A DNA stretch of 64,000 nucleotides from Halostreptopolyspora alba (GCA_003725585.1 RJMB01000002.1:62001-126000), one strand, 5' to 3'; positions 16,630 to 25,658 are shown, counted from the first letter of the stretch. Notes: generated by a model not told the origin, from the letters alone. Made by a program: numbers and translations.

Positions 16630-18134
16630 TGGCCAGCCTCCTGGGACGTGTTGAGGACGCGGACGCCGGAGAAGTGCGCGCTGGGGCAGCCGTGACTGAC
16701 CGACGCGACCTGGCCCGGCTGCCCCTTTCCGCACATGAACGAACCGCCGAGTACGTGGGTCTGCGGTCCGCCCAGGGCGGTCATGGCGTTCCAGAACTCG
16801 GTCGTGGTGGCCTGGTAAGCCACGTCACGCAGCATACCCGCCAGGCGCCCGTTCTCGATGCGGTAGAACCGCTGCCCGGTGAACTGGAAGTTGTACCGCT
16901 GCATGTCGATGGACCAGCTGCGGTCGCCCACGATGTAGATGCCGTGCTCGACACCGGAGATGAGATCCTCGGTCGAGGGTCCGTTGGGTGCCGGGGCGAG
17001 CGAGACGTTGGCCATCCGCTGGATGGGCATGGTGGCCGGCGAGTCGGCGTAGGCGCACCCGTTGGACCTGTCGTGGCCCCGCAACCGGGAGATGCGGCGG
17101 TCCCGCTGGTACCCCACGAGCACGCCGTCGCGGATCAGGTCGAACGAGCCGGTCGCGACCCCCTCGTCGTCGTAGCCGACGCTGGCCAACCCGTGCTCCA
17201 CGGTGCGGTCGCCGGTGACGTTCATGATCGAGGAGCCGTACCGCAACGAGCCGAGGTTGTCCACGGTCGCGAACGAGGTGCCCGCGTAGGCCGCCTCGTA
17301 GCCCAACGCGCGGTCGAGTTCGGTGGCGTGGCCGATGGACTCGTGGATCGCCAACCACAGGTTGGACGGGTGGATCACCAGGTCGTAGCTGCCGGGGTCG
17401 ACACCGGGCGCGGCGAGCTTCTCGGCGAGCAGCTCGGGCAGCTCGGCCAGCTCGTTCTCGACCGTGGGCACGTACTCCCAGCCGCGGCCCACGGGTGGCG
17501 CCAGCGTCCGCATGCTGTCGAGCCTGCCGGCGCGGGTCGCGACCACCTCGGCCACCGGCGCGACCCGGACCCGCTGCTGCGTGGTGCTGGTCCCCGCCGT
17601 GTCGGCGTAGAACTTCTGTTCCTTGGCCGCGAAGAACCGCACATCGACGTGGTCGACGCGGGAGTCCTCGAGCAGCCGCCGGCTCCAGCCGGTGAGCAGG
17701 GCGGTCTTCTCGCGCATCGGAACGCTGAACGGGTCGGTCTCATAGGAGGAGACCCAGGTGGCGTCGGGGTGGGCGGGTTCGGGAGCCAGCTCGATGCGCT
17801 CGGTGGTGGCGGCCGCGGCCACCTTGGCGAGTTCCACCGCCTGTCCGGCCACGGCGGCGACCGCGTCGTGGTTGGGCGCGGAGGTGGCCTCTCCCAGGTC
17901 GTCCCCGGCGGCGAACCCCCAGACGCCGTTGTGCACCACACGGACCGCGAAGCCGAGCGTGTCGGAGTCGGCCGCGGTCTCCACGGCCCCGTCGGCGAGG
18001 ACGAGGTACTGGCCCCGTATTCGTTCCAGCCGGAAGTCGGCGTGTTCGGCACCGAGGTCGCGGGCACGCTGCAGCGCCGTGTCGGCGAGTTCGCGCAGGG
18101 GGAGAGCTAGGAATTCAGGGTCGATATCAGGCAC
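16626..18134 (-). CDS. tldD: TldD-family metalloprotease
   Basis: About 502 residues. The zinc site HESIGH lies near residue 245 and the distal Cys-containing region (GSFMCGKGQPGQ) near the C terminus, both standard in TldD. The start is placed at GTG 18134 (VPDIDPEFLALPL) because TldD proteins begin there; ten more codons are open upstream. It forms the active half of the TldD/TldE heterodimer with the overlapping next gene. No RiPP precursor or toxin-antitoxin gene is visible beside it, so its client is unknown. Confidence 0.92.
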   Translation of the reverse strand: MPDIDPEFLALPLRELADTALQRARDLGAEHADFRLERIRGQYLVLADGAVETAADSDTLGFAVRVVHNGVWGFAAGDDLGEATSAPNHDAVAAVAGQAVELAKVAAAATTERIELAPEPAHPDATWVSSYETDPFSVPMREKTALLTGWSRRLLEDSRVDHVDVRFFAAKEQKFYADTAGTSTTQQRVRVAPVAEVVATRAGRLDSMRTLAPPVGRGWEYVPTVENELAELPELLAEKLAAPGVDPGSYDLVIHPSNLWLAIHESIGHATELDRALGYEAAYAGTSFATVDNLGSLRYGSSIMNVTGDRTVEHGLASVGYDDEGVATGSFDLIRDGVLVGYQRDRRISRLRGHDRSNGCAYADSPATMPIQRMANVSLAPAPNGPSTEDLISGVEHGIYIVGDRSWSIDMQRYNFQFTGQRFYRIENGRLAGMLRDVAYQATTTEFWNAMTALGGPQTHVLGGSFMCGKGQPGQVASVSHGCPSAHFSGVRVLNTSQEAGQ

Positions 18135-18188
18135 GGGTCCACAACCTAGCTCCAGTGAGCCCACGGCACCAGGCGACGTGCCGGCGCG

Positions 18189-18935
18189 TCAGCCACCGGC
18201 CCGCACGTCCACGTGTACGTGGTCGAGGTGGCGCAGGATCTCGTTGTCCGGGTCGGGAGAGTCGTAGTCGCGCCATCCGGCCGGCGAGCCCCGCACGCTC
18301 CAGATCCGGTCGTCGAAGATCACCACGGCGATGTCGAGCTCGGCGGCGTGGGCGACCAGCCAGTGGGCGAGTAGCCACCCCTCACGGCGGTTCTCCTCGT
18401 TGACGGGGCGGTAGAACACGTCGATCGCCCGGCCCTGGTAGTGCGCGGAGTTCTCGCCGTGGCCCTCGTCGATCCCGCCCGGGGCGAAGCCGCCGAGGCG
18501 CTGCTCGCCGAACACCTCGCCCATCTCCTCCCGGACACGCTCGGCGCGTGGCGTGAGGCCGGAGTCGGTCATCTCCTCCTCGGCCAGGTCGTCGCCCGCC
18601 GAAACCCGGCAGGTGAGGCTGGGTCCGGCGTCCCGTACCGGCCCCTTACGCAGCCGTTCCACGACGGCCGGGTCGATATCGGAGACATCCGGGGGGTCCT
18701 CGCCTCGTTCCCGCAGCGCCACGGCGGTCGTGGCCCTGCGGGCCTCCTCGCGGGACAGCGACACGGACTCGTCGCCGAGGTCGACCGAGCACGGCGCGGC
18801 CCACGGCAGCGCGGACGAGCCCACGCCCACCCGCTCCAGGAGCCGCGGCACCCCCCACACCACACCCGCGGCGAGGGCCGCGAGCACCACCACCACGATG
18901 ACGATCCTGGAGTACCGGCGGCCAGCTTCGCGCAT
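18189..18935 (-). CDS. membrane-anchored M15-like / ARB_07466-type protein
   Basis: A 248-residue protein with an N-terminal membrane span (about residues 10-32, IVIVVVVLAALAAGVVWGV) and an extracellular domain. The C-terminal region shows GHGENSAHYQGRAIDVF and HLDHVHV, a His/Asp/His layout like peptidoglycan carboxypeptidases of the M15 clan and the ARB_07466-type domain of actinomycetes. It may trim peptidoglycan peptides, but key residues were judged by eye. ATG 18935 starts just before the span; the upstream extension is discarded. It is separated from tldD by 54 bases and may share its transcript. Confidence 0.78.
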   Translation of the reverse strand: MREAGRRYSRIVIVVVVLAALAAGVVWGVPRLLERVGVGSSALPWAAPCSVDLGDESVSLSREEARRATTAVALRERGEDPPDVSDIDPAVVERLRKGPVRDAGPSLTCRVSAGDDLAEEEMTDSGLTPRAERVREEMGEVFGEQRLGGFAPGGIDEGHGENSAHYQGRAIDVFYRPVNEENRREGWLLAHWLVAHAAELDIAVVIFDDRIWSVRGSPAGWRDYDSPDPDNEILRHLDHVHVDVRAGG

Positions 18936-19100
18936 ACCCGTGACCCTAGGCGAGCCCGGCCCCCGCCCGCACGGCGGGCGGGGGCCGGTGTGGACCACGG
19001 TGGTGGCGGCGCCACGGGTCCGCGGGAATACCGCGCCGACAACCGCCGCTGTGCCGTTGTGGGCCGGGTCTTGGCCCGCCCGTGGAGTCGGCAGACACGG

Positions 19101-19676
19101 ATGAGGGGCGTTCGCGTGCGTAGATCGTCAACGGCAGGGGCGACGACCGGGGAGAACCAACCGACTTCACCCGGGGGTACCCCGCCGGGTGCCTCCGAGG
19201 TCTCCCAGGAGCAGTTCCGTCGCGCTCTCGGGGAGCACGCCGCGGGGGTCGTGGTGGTCACCGCCACGTTCGACGGCGACCCGGTGGGTGTGACCGCGAC
19301 CTCCTTCACCAGTGTCAGCCTGGAACCCCCGCTGGTGTCGTTCTATATCGACGGGCGTTCGGGCACCTGGCCGGTGATCCGGGACGCCGGCGCCTTCGCG
19401 GTGAACACGCTGGCCGAGGACCAGCGCGACGTGGCGGCGCGGTTCGCCGCCAAGGGGGTCGACCGGTTCGCGCCGCCAACGCGGTGGCACCTCGGCCCCG
19501 AGGGGCTGCCCCTGCTCGACGGTGTCACCGCGCACGTCCTGTGCCGTACCCACGACCTGCTGGCCGTGGGTGACCACTGGCTCGTGGTGGGGCGGGTGGC
19601 CGGCGCCGGTGCCACCGGTCACGAACGCGCCCCGCTGCTGTACCACCGCGGGCGGTATGGCCGGTTCGAGGCGTGA
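19101..19676 (+). CDS. flavin reductase-like FMN-binding protein
   Basis: About 191 residues with the flavin-reductase split barrel: FRRALGEHAAGVVVVTATFD, GVTATSFTSVSLEPPLVSFY, FAVNTLAEDQRDVAARFA, and VGDHWLVVGRV. Such proteins use NAD(P)H to make free reduced FMN/FAD for two-component monooxygenases, or catalyse related reductions. The N-terminal ~35 residues are Ser/Pro/Gly-rich and not part of the domain; ATG 19101 or GTG 19116 are both possible starts. No partner monooxygenase is adjacent. Confidence 0.88.
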   Translation: MRGVRVRRSSTAGATTGENQPTSPGGTPPGASEVSQEQFRRALGEHAAGVVVVTATFDGDPVGVTATSFTSVSLEPPLVSFYIDGRSGTWPVIRDAGAFAVNTLAEDQRDVAARFAAKGVDRFAPPTRWHLGPEGLPLLDGVTAHVLCRTHDLLAVGDHWLVVGRVAGAGATGHERAPLLYHRGRYGRFEA

Positions 19677-19683
19677 GGCTGGC

Positions 19684-20277
19684 TCACTCGCCCTCGAAGC
19701 TGATCTCCACCCGACGGTTCCGCGCCCGCGCACCGGGGTCGTCCTCCCCCTCGGAGTTGGTCTCCTCGGCGACGGGCTCGGTGGAGCCCTTCCCGCTCGC
19801 CTCGATGTCGGGAGCATCGGAGCCGAGCTCGTCCTCCAGCGCCCCCTTCACGGCGTCGGCGCGGTCCTCGGAGAGCTCCTGGTTGTAGGACTCCTCGCCC
19901 ACGCCGTCGGAGTGTCCGACCACCTCGACGGTGCCCGAGACCCCGCTGAGCCGCTCGGCGGTGTCGGACAGGGTCTCCGCGGCGTCGTCGGAGAGTGTGG
20001 CCTCGTCGAACTCGAACAGCACGTCGGCGGAGATGGTCACGGTGGTGGTGTCGCCCTCGACGTCCTCGAGCTCCAGCTCCTCGATGTACTCGTCGGGGGA
20101 GATCCCGATGATGTGGGTCTCGGGGCTGACCTCGGTGACGGAGCCCTCCAGGGTGCCGGCGGAGACGTCGTCGGGGTCGCCGGCGACGTCGGCCACCGCG
20201 GTGCCGGTGGCGAGCGGGGTGGCCAGCAGCAGCGCGGCCACCGCGGTCCCTGAGGTCACCCGGTGTGGCGCTCTCAT
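19684..20277 (-). CDS. secreted OmpA-family (peptidoglycan-binding) protein
   Basis: A 197-residue exported protein. A signal peptide (residues ~1-29, with AVAALLLATPLATGTAVA) is followed by an acidic linker and an OmpA/MotB C-terminal domain: DVLFEFDEATLSDDAAETL, then VEVVGHSDGVGEESYNQELSEDRADAV and GARARNRRVEI. These domains bind diaminopimelate peptidoglycan, so it likely sits in the cell wall. Its start overlaps the stop of the upstream lipoprotein gene as ATGA, marking an operon. Confidence 0.9.
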   Translation of the reverse strand: MRAPHRVTSGTAVAALLLATPLATGTAVADVAGDPDDVSAGTLEGSVTEVSPETHIIGISPDEYIEELELEDVEGDTTTVTISADVLFEFDEATLSDDAAETLSDTAERLSGVSGTVEVVGHSDGVGEESYNQELSEDRADAVKGALEDELGSDAPDIEASGKGSTEPVAEETNSEGEDDPGARARNRRVEISFEGE

Positions 20278-20834
20278 TCGCCCCCCTCCGTGTTCACCGG
20301 CACGTCCATGATGGGTGGGAACTCGTAGAGGTAGACGTCCACGGTCTCCATGTCCTCGGCGGAGGCGAAGAACGCGGTCAGCGTGGTGGGCTCGTCGTAG
20401 GGGAGGGCGGTGTCCCAGGGGTCGGATTCCAGCGGGGTCCCGGACTCGTCCTCCACCACCGTGTGCCGGCGCAGGTTGTCCGTGTCGAGGAGGTGTATGT
20501 TCCCACCGCTGCCGGCATCGAAGAGGTTACGTAGGGTGGGGTCGTTTCTGGCGTCGGACTCGGGGGTCCCGGGGGTGACGGTGTAGTCCATCTGCAGCAG
20601 GTCGCCCCGCTCGGTGAAGCCGTTGATCTCGAAGGTGACCTCCCCTTTGTTGTCGTAGTAGGGGAAGGTGCCCTCGCCGATGACCTCCTCGGTCTCGACC
20701 GGGGAGCCGTTCTCGGCCTCCCCGTTCTGCTCGCCCTCCTGGGAGTCACCGTCGTCGTCTCCGGTGAGTCCGCAGCCGCTCATCATGACCGCCAGGGTGG
20801 TCGCGCCGACCGTGACCTTGAGTGGGGTTCGCAC
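20274..20834 (-). CDS. actinobacterial lipoprotein of unknown function
   Basis: A 186-residue lipoprotein. The signal sequence ends in the lipobox MSGC with the lipid-bearing Cys near residue 21, followed by an Asp/Glu-rich linker and a beta-rich domain (VTFEINGFTERGDLLQMDYTVTP). I do not recognise the domain. GTG 20834 has AAGGAG ten bases ahead. It is coupled to the OmpA-domain protein by ATGA overlap, suggesting they act together at the membrane-wall interface. Confidence 0.85.
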   Translation of the reverse strand: MRTPLKVTVGATTLAVMMSGCGLTGDDDGDSQEGEQNGEAENGSPVETEEVIGEGTFPYYDNKGEVTFEINGFTERGDLLQMDYTVTPGTPESDARNDPTLRNLFDAGSGGNIHLLDTDNLRRHTVVEDESGTPLESDPWDTALPYDEPTTLTAFFASAEDMETVDVYLYEFPPIMDVPVNTEGGE

Positions 20835-20920
20835 GTCGTCCCAGCTCCTTGGTTGGGGAATTGGTACAAAACTGGATATCCATCCCCTACCGATGCGTGA
20901 TCATCCCGGTTGGTTCGCCC

Positions 20921-22456
20921 TCAGGGGCAGAGACTCTCCAGTGAGGTGGGGTCGTCGCCGACCTGCCGGCCCGGGCTGGTGGGCGAGGGCTCGTCCAGGC
21001 CCGTGTACTCCTGCCACTCGGTGAACTCGTCCCCGGAGGACTCCTCGCCGCCGTCGGGCGAGGGCTGCGAGGGCTCCTCGCCGCTCTGCGTGGAGTCGGG
21101 AGCGGTGTCCTCCTCCTCGCCGGAGGAGGGCTCCTCCTCGGCCTGGCGGTCCTCCTGCTCCTGGACGGCGTCGTCGATCAGCGTCCGGATCTCCTCCCAG
21201 TCCGGGTTGGCGGTCTTCACCTGAGGCGGGGAGAGCTGCAGGGCGCGCATCTCACCCTTCTCGTTGACCAGTTCGGCGAGGTCGATGAAGGCGGGAACCT
21301 TGCTCTGGGGCAGGTCGGTCCGCAGCGTGCGCTTGGTGGCGCCGGCCAGCTCCTGGAAGCTGCTCAGTACCCGGCCGGGTTCCGCCTGCTCGGCCACGTA
21401 CTTGACCAGGCACCCCTGGCGGCCCATGCGGGCGTAGTCGTCGCTGTTGATCCGGCTGCGGCCGTACCAGAGCGCCTCGTGGCCGTCGAGGACGTGGTCG
21501 CCGGCCTCCAGGACCTCACCCTCCTGGCCGTAGGGGATGGGCTCGTCGATGTGCACCTCGACGCCGCCGATGGCGTCGATGAGGTCCTCGAACCCCTGCA
21601 TGTCCACCATGGCGTAGTAGTCCAGCTCGAGACCGGTGAAGTTGCCGATGACCTTCGTGAGCGTGTCGGCGGCCGGGTCGCTGGCATCCGGGTCGAGGGC
21701 GAGTTCCTCGGGGTTGTCGTCGACGGTCTGGTACACCTGGTTGAGGAGCTCGTCGAAGCCGTAGGGCCGCGGGTACCTCTCGGCCAGCGCCGTGCCTTCG
21801 GGGAAGGGCACGTTCTCCAGGTTGCGGGGAAGGCCGATGATCACCGTGTCGCCGTACTCCACGTCGATACTGACCGCCATCATCGAGTCGGTGCGCGCAC
21901 CGGGGCGCTCGTCAGCGGAATCGGCGCCGATGAGCAGCGCGTTCACGCGGTCCGCGCCGTTCCACGGGTCGGAGGCGTCGTGCTCCTCATCGTCGTCGCC
22001 CTCCTCGAACACCGAGGAGACCGTGTCGTGGGCGGTGTGGGCGGTGCGGATGACCGCGCCCGCGGGAAGCGCGATGGCCGCGCACAGGACGAGGACCACG
22101 GCGGCGCCGCCGAACCGCGCGAACCACCGTGCCTGGGGTGGCCTGGTGATGACCCAGGAGTGCACGATGACCGTCATCCACAGCACCGCTATCCCGAACG
22201 CGGCCACCGCCGTGGTGAGGAGCCAGCGACCCTGTACGAGGATCTGGGCGCTGCGCGTCAGGTTTCCCTGGAGCAGCACCGCCCCCACGACTCCCGCTGC
22301 GACCAATGTCACGTAGAGGATGAGAATCGTCCACCCGGCGGCACGTCGGCCTATCCTCAGATGGGCGATGCCCGGGAGTATGGCGGATCCGATCGTCCAC
22401 AGCAGCGCGCGTCCAGAGCTCAGGGGGCTTCCCTGCGCGAGCCGGTCTTCTGCCAT
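20921..22456 (-). CDS. LytR-CpsA-Psr (LCP) family glycopolymer transferase
   Basis: A 511-residue membrane protein. It opens with about four membrane segments (residues ~17-135), unusual for LCP proteins, which generally have one. The extracellular LCP domain follows (about 165-345), with NALLIGADSADERPGARTDSM, IIGLPRNL, the central GGVEVHIDEPI and YGRSRINSDDYARMGRQ. LCP enzymes move wall teichoic acid or arabinogalactan-type polymers from lipid carrier to peptidoglycan. The tail is highly acidic and Ser/Pro-rich. The lipoprotein and OmpA-domain genes follow after 86 bases. Confidence 0.92.
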   Translation of the reverse strand: MAEDRLAQGSPLSSGRALLWTIGSAILPGIAHLRIGRRAAGWTILILYVTLVAAGVVGAVLLQGNLTRSAQILVQGRWLLTTAVAAFGIAVLWMTVIVHSWVITRPPQARWFARFGGAAVVLVLCAAIALPAGAVIRTAHTAHDTVSSVFEEGDDDEEHDASDPWNGADRVNALLIGADSADERPGARTDSMMAVSIDVEYGDTVIIGLPRNLENVPFPEGTALAERYPRPYGFDELLNQVYQTVDDNPEELALDPDASDPAADTLTKVIGNFTGLELDYYAMVDMQGFEDLIDAIGGVEVHIDEPIPYGQEGEVLEAGDHVLDGHEALWYGRSRINSDDYARMGRQGCLVKYVAEQAEPGRVLSSFQELAGATKRTLRTDLPQSKVPAFIDLAELVNEKGEMRALQLSPPQVKTANPDWEEIRTLIDDAVQEQEDRQAEEEPSSGEEEDTAPDSTQSGEEPSQPSPDGGEESSGDEFTEWQEYTGLDEPSPTSPGRQVGDDPTSLESLCP

Positions 22457-22822
22457 GGGGTTCCCTTCTAACCTGCCAACCTCGCGTTGGCGAGGTCCGG
22501 AACACGGGTCATTCGGGCGTGGAAGTCGCGTGAGACGTCTCTTCCATGCATATACCGCGTAGGACGATGATCATGCCGGACTAGTGTCTCGCTTTGTCGG
22601 GGTGGTACGCACACCGGCGTATATGCCCACACTTCACGTACCACGCGGTATGTCAGGATAAGCGGAAGAAAGTCCATTTCGCGGCGCTTCTCTGGCCAAA
22701 GTCAGCCTTGTTTCTTTCGTGATCAGTTAGTTAACCGCCGCCACAGCTGCCATCATCTGGCCGCAGGAGGGGGCGGCGCCCGGGGGAGGAGGGCGCCGTC
22801 GTTGAAATCGAAAGGCAGCATC
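22457..22822. promoter_or_regulatory. divergent control region between LCP gene and Lrp-like regulator
   Basis: A 366-base gap with lower GC in its middle. It holds a hairpin ACCTCGC-GTTG-GCGAGGT at 22479-22496 close to the LCP start, and a matched inverted pair ATACCGCGT at 22552-22560 and ACGCGGTAT at 22643-22651. The latter are candidate sites for the adjacent Lrp-like protein. No open frame in it is convincing. Confidence 0.45.
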
Positions 22823-23782
22823 GTGCTCGATGTGGTTGACGCTGCGCTCATGAGAGCGCTTCAGGGGGACGGAAGAGCCACGTACCAGGCGCTGGCCGAC
22901 GGCGTCGGGTTGTCTCGCACGGCGGTGCGGGCCCGGGTAAGGCGGCTTCTCGCGGCCGGAGCGATCCGGATTGTGGGGGTACTTCACGCGGGAGTCCTGG
23001 GAATGGAAGTGCTCGGGCACGTATCCTTTCGGATATCGGGACCGGTGCGGCCGGTGGTCCAGGAGATCGCGGCGCGCGACGCCGTGACCTTCGCGGCGCA
23101 GACGGCGGGACGATTCCCCGCGGTGGCGCACTTGCGGGTGCGCGACGACGCGGCGCTGGCCGAGGAGCTCGCGGAGCTGCGGTCCCTGCCCGCGATCGCC
23201 GGAGCGGAGGTGTTTCGAGCGGAGACAGTCATCCGGGACACCTTCAGCGGGGTGCGGACACTGCGCGACATCTCCATCGACCCGCTCGACTGGCGCCTCG
23301 TGCGCCACCTGCAGCGCGACGGGCGAGCATCCTACGCCGAGCTGGCCCGCCAGGTCGGTCTGTCACAGGCCGCGGCGCGCTCTCGCGTCGTGCGACTCAT
23401 CGACGCGGGTGTGATCCATATCACGGCACTGGTGGAGCCCTCGGTGGTGGGCGCCAACGAGCAGCTCGGTTTCGGGCTACGGTGCAGGGGCGACGCCACA
23501 GCGGTGGCCCGGTGGCTCGGCGGGCTGTCCGGCGTCTCCTTCCTGGCCACCGGATTCGGACGCTACGACATCGTGGGAAGCGCCACCGCCTCCGACCGCG
23601 CGCAGCTGGTGGAGGCCGTGGACACGATCCGCTCCGGCTCCGATGTCACCTATGTGGAGATCTGGGAGCATCTCGCGGTCACCAAGGAGCGAAACCGGGG
23701 CGACGGTGGTGTGCCCCACGCTCCCCCGCGGGCCGAGCGTGAGCTCGTGGCGCAGAGCGAGAGGCGGGGACGTATCGGATGA
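22823..23782 (+). CDS. Lrp/AsnC-like regulator with duplicated HTH
   Basis: About 319 residues, twice the length of a normal Lrp/AsnC protein, with two AsnC-type winged helix-turn-helix units: residues ~5-60 (LMRALQGDGRATYQALADGV) and ~155-210 (LVRHLQRDGRASYAELARQVG), each followed by a partial ligand-binding (RAM-like) region. Such duplicated forms are common in actinomycetes. GTG 22823 is preferred since AAAGG lies eight bases upstream, though TTG 22802 is open. The stop overlaps the FolP2-like start (ATGA). The ligand is unknown, perhaps an amino acid. Confidence 0.88.
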   Translation: MLDVVDAALMRALQGDGRATYQALADGVGLSRTAVRARVRRLLAAGAIRIVGVLHAGVLGMEVLGHVSFRISGPVRPVVQEIAARDAVTFAAQTAGRFPAVAHLRVRDDAALAEELAELRSLPAIAGAEVFRAETVIRDTFSGVRTLRDISIDPLDWRLVRHLQRDGRASYAELARQVGLSQAAARSRVVRLIDAGVIHITALVEPSVVGANEQLGFGLRCRGDATAVARWLGGLSGVSFLATGFGRYDIVGSATASDRAQLVEAVDTIRSGSDVTYVEIWEHLAVTKERNRGDGGVPHAPPRAERELVAQSERRGRIG

Positions 23783-24648
23783 GGGACGGGGCACCGGTGC
23801 CCCTGCGACTGGGCGGCCGGGAGTTCGTCGCCGGCCGCCCCGCCGTCATGGGAGTCATCAACCGCACTCCCGACTCCTTCTATGACCGCGGCACCACGTT
23901 CGCCTTCGACGCGGCCCTGCGGGCGGCCGACACGGCGGTGCAGCGCGGTGCGGACATCATCGACGTGGGCGGGGTGAAGGCGGGCTACGGCGAGCACGTG
24001 ACCGCCGGGGAGGAGGCGCGGCGTACCGTGCCCTTCATCGCCGAGCTTCGCGCGCGACACCCCGACGTGGTCATCTCAGCCGACACCTGGCGCGCCGAGG
24101 TCGCCAGCGAGTGCGCCGAGGCCGGAGCCGACCTGATCAACGACACCTGGGCCGGTGCCGACCCCGACCTCGCACGGGTGGCCGCCGAGTACGACGTGGG
24201 GTTGGTGTGCAGCCACAGTGGTGGACTGGCGCCGCGAACCGACCCGCACCGGGTGGCCTACACGGACGTGGTCGCCGACGTCGCCGCCACGGTCACCGGG
24301 CTGGCCGAGCGCGCGGTGGAGCTGGGGGTGGGCGCCGACCGGGTCGTGATCGACCCCACGCACGACTTCGGCAAGAACACCTACCACTCGCTGGAGCTGA
24401 CGCGGCGCCTGGCGGAGCTGACCGCCACCGGGTGGCCGGTGCTCGTCGCGGTCTCCAACAAGGACTTCATCGGCGAGACACTGGACGCCGCCGTGACCGA
24501 CCGGCTGGCCGGGACGCTCGCGACCCTGGCGGTCTCGGCCTGGGAGGGGGCGCGCGTGTTCCGGGTGCACGACGTGGCGGCCGCGCGGCGCGCGTTGGAC
24601 ACGGTAACCCGGCTCGGCGCCACCGAGACGGGAAACGGGGGAGTGTGA
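23779..24648 (+). CDS. folP2: dihydropteroate synthase homologue FolP2
   Basis: A 289-residue TIM-barrel protein of the DHPS family, but of the FolP2 branch: it opens VMGVINRTPDSFYDRGTTF and reads DVGGVKAGYG where canonical enzymes have the DIGGESTRPG loop, and has VSNKDFIGETLD late. The canonical substrate-loop residues are therefore changed. Mycobacterial FolP2 lacks ordinary sulfonamide-binding DHPS activity and its role is unsettled (known from family work). It is coupled by ATGA to the Lrp-like regulator. No folB, folK or folE lies in this window, so a role outside folate synthesis is plausible. Confidence 0.88.
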   Translation: MRDGAPVPLRLGGREFVAGRPAVMGVINRTPDSFYDRGTTFAFDAALRAADTAVQRGADIIDVGGVKAGYGEHVTAGEEARRTVPFIAELRARHPDVVISADTWRAEVASECAEAGADLINDTWAGADPDLARVAAEYDVGLVCSHSGGLAPRTDPHRVAYTDVVADVAATVTGLAERAVELGVGADRVVIDPTHDFGKNTYHSLELTRRLAELTATGWPVLVAVSNKDFIGETLDAAVTDRLAGTLATLAVSAWEGARVFRVHDVAAARRALDTVTRLGATETGNGGV

Positions 24649-24793
24649 CCGCCGGCGGGTCTTTCCCCGGTTTCCTGCCCGCGACGGCTTGCGTTCCGAT
24701 TAAGTTACCCGCGAGTATGAATCGGGATGGGCGGTGGGGCGCCCCTACGCTGGCGCGACTCCGCCCAAGGCGCGGTTGTGACTGGAGGCTGAC

Positions 24794-25480
24794 GTGGCGC
24801 TTGCTCAAACGTTGACTGCGGTGGGGACGGCCGCGCTGGCGCGCAGTGGGGCGCGGGCTCTGGGAACGCACCTCTTCCCGGTGTGGGCCGGGGCGTCGTT
24901 CGCGGGCACAGCGCTTCCGGTGCGCTGCGTCCCCGGTGACAACCTCGCGATCCACGTCGCGGTGGCCCAGGCCCAGCGCGGCGGTGTGCTGGTCGTCGAC
25001 GTCGCCGGCGACCCCGAGTACGGCTATGTCGACGAGATTCTCGCGGTCGCCGCGCGGATGCGCGGGGCCGCCGGCATGATCCTCGACGGGTGTGTGCGCG
25101 ACGTCAACGCGATCGCCCGAACCGGCCTGCCCGTCGTCAGCGCGGGTGTCTGTGTGCGCGAAGCCGGGCACGACGCCGGAGGAGCGGTCGGCCGCGAGAT
25201 CCTGATGGGCGGGGACCCGGCGCCAACCCGGGTGCGTCGTGGCGACTGGGTGGTCGCCGACGACGACGGGGTGGTGTGCCTGCCGCGCGGCCAGGCGACC
25301 TCCATCGTGGCCGGCGCGCTCGAGGGGGTCTCCCGTGACCAGGAGGTGCTCGACGCCCTGAGCGCCGGCGGGAGCACCCTGGACCTGCTCGACCTCGACC
25401 CGAGCCGCGTCACCGGCTGGGAGGGCTCCACCACCGCGAACGAGCGTCAGGGCAGGGGGCCGGTCTCCAGAGTGAACTAG
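24794..25480 (+). CDS. RraA-like / HMG-CHA aldolase family protein
   Basis: A 228-residue protein with the RraA fold marks: AVPVRCVPGDNLAIHVA-type N terminus (here TALPVRCVPGDNL), central GMILDGCVRDVNAI with the metal-binding Asp, and DWVVADDDGVVCLP. The family includes 4-hydroxy-4-methyl-2-oxoglutarate / 4-carboxy-4-hydroxy-2-oxoadipate aldolases and RNase E inhibitors; Arg and Asp in GCVRD are the aldolase residues, so a metal-dependent retro-aldol role is favoured. GTG 24794 follows a GGAGG-type site. It is separated from folP2 by 145 bases and may be its own unit. Confidence 0.85.
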   Translation: MALAQTLTAVGTAALARSGARALGTHLFPVWAGASFAGTALPVRCVPGDNLAIHVAVAQAQRGGVLVVDVAGDPEYGYVDEILAVAARMRGAAGMILDGCVRDVNAIARTGLPVVSAGVCVREAGHDAGGAVGREILMGGDPAPTRVRRGDWVVADDDGVVCLPRGQATSIVAGALEGVSRDQEVLDALSAGGSTLDLLDLDPSRVTGWEGSTTANERQGRGPVSRVN

Positions 25481-25486
25481 GCTCTG

Positions 25487-25652
25487 CTTTTTGGGCTCGC
25501 TGGCGCTCGCCTGGGGTCGGGTGCCTGAGGGCCGGGAACCTTCGGGCGCCTCCGGTGTTCCGCCCTGGGCGGCTTTCGCAGTCGCGGGCGGCCCACCTGC
25601 GGGCCCTCCAGAACCCCGGCGGCACCCGACCCGGACCACTCAGCCCGAAAAG
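25487..25652. repeat. structured non-coding element with nested long-range inverted repeats
   Basis: About 166 bases bounded by CTTTTTGGGCT at 25487-25497 and its near complement AGCCCGAAAAG at 25642-25652 (one wobble pair). Inside, GGGTCGGGTGCC at 25514-25525 pairs exactly with 25621-25632, and further small stems fill the interior. It lies between convergent genes. It could be a folded RNA, a terminator complex, or a dispersed non-autonomous repeat of the genome; only a genome search can tell. Confidence 0.5.
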
Positions 25653-25658
25653 CTGGCT

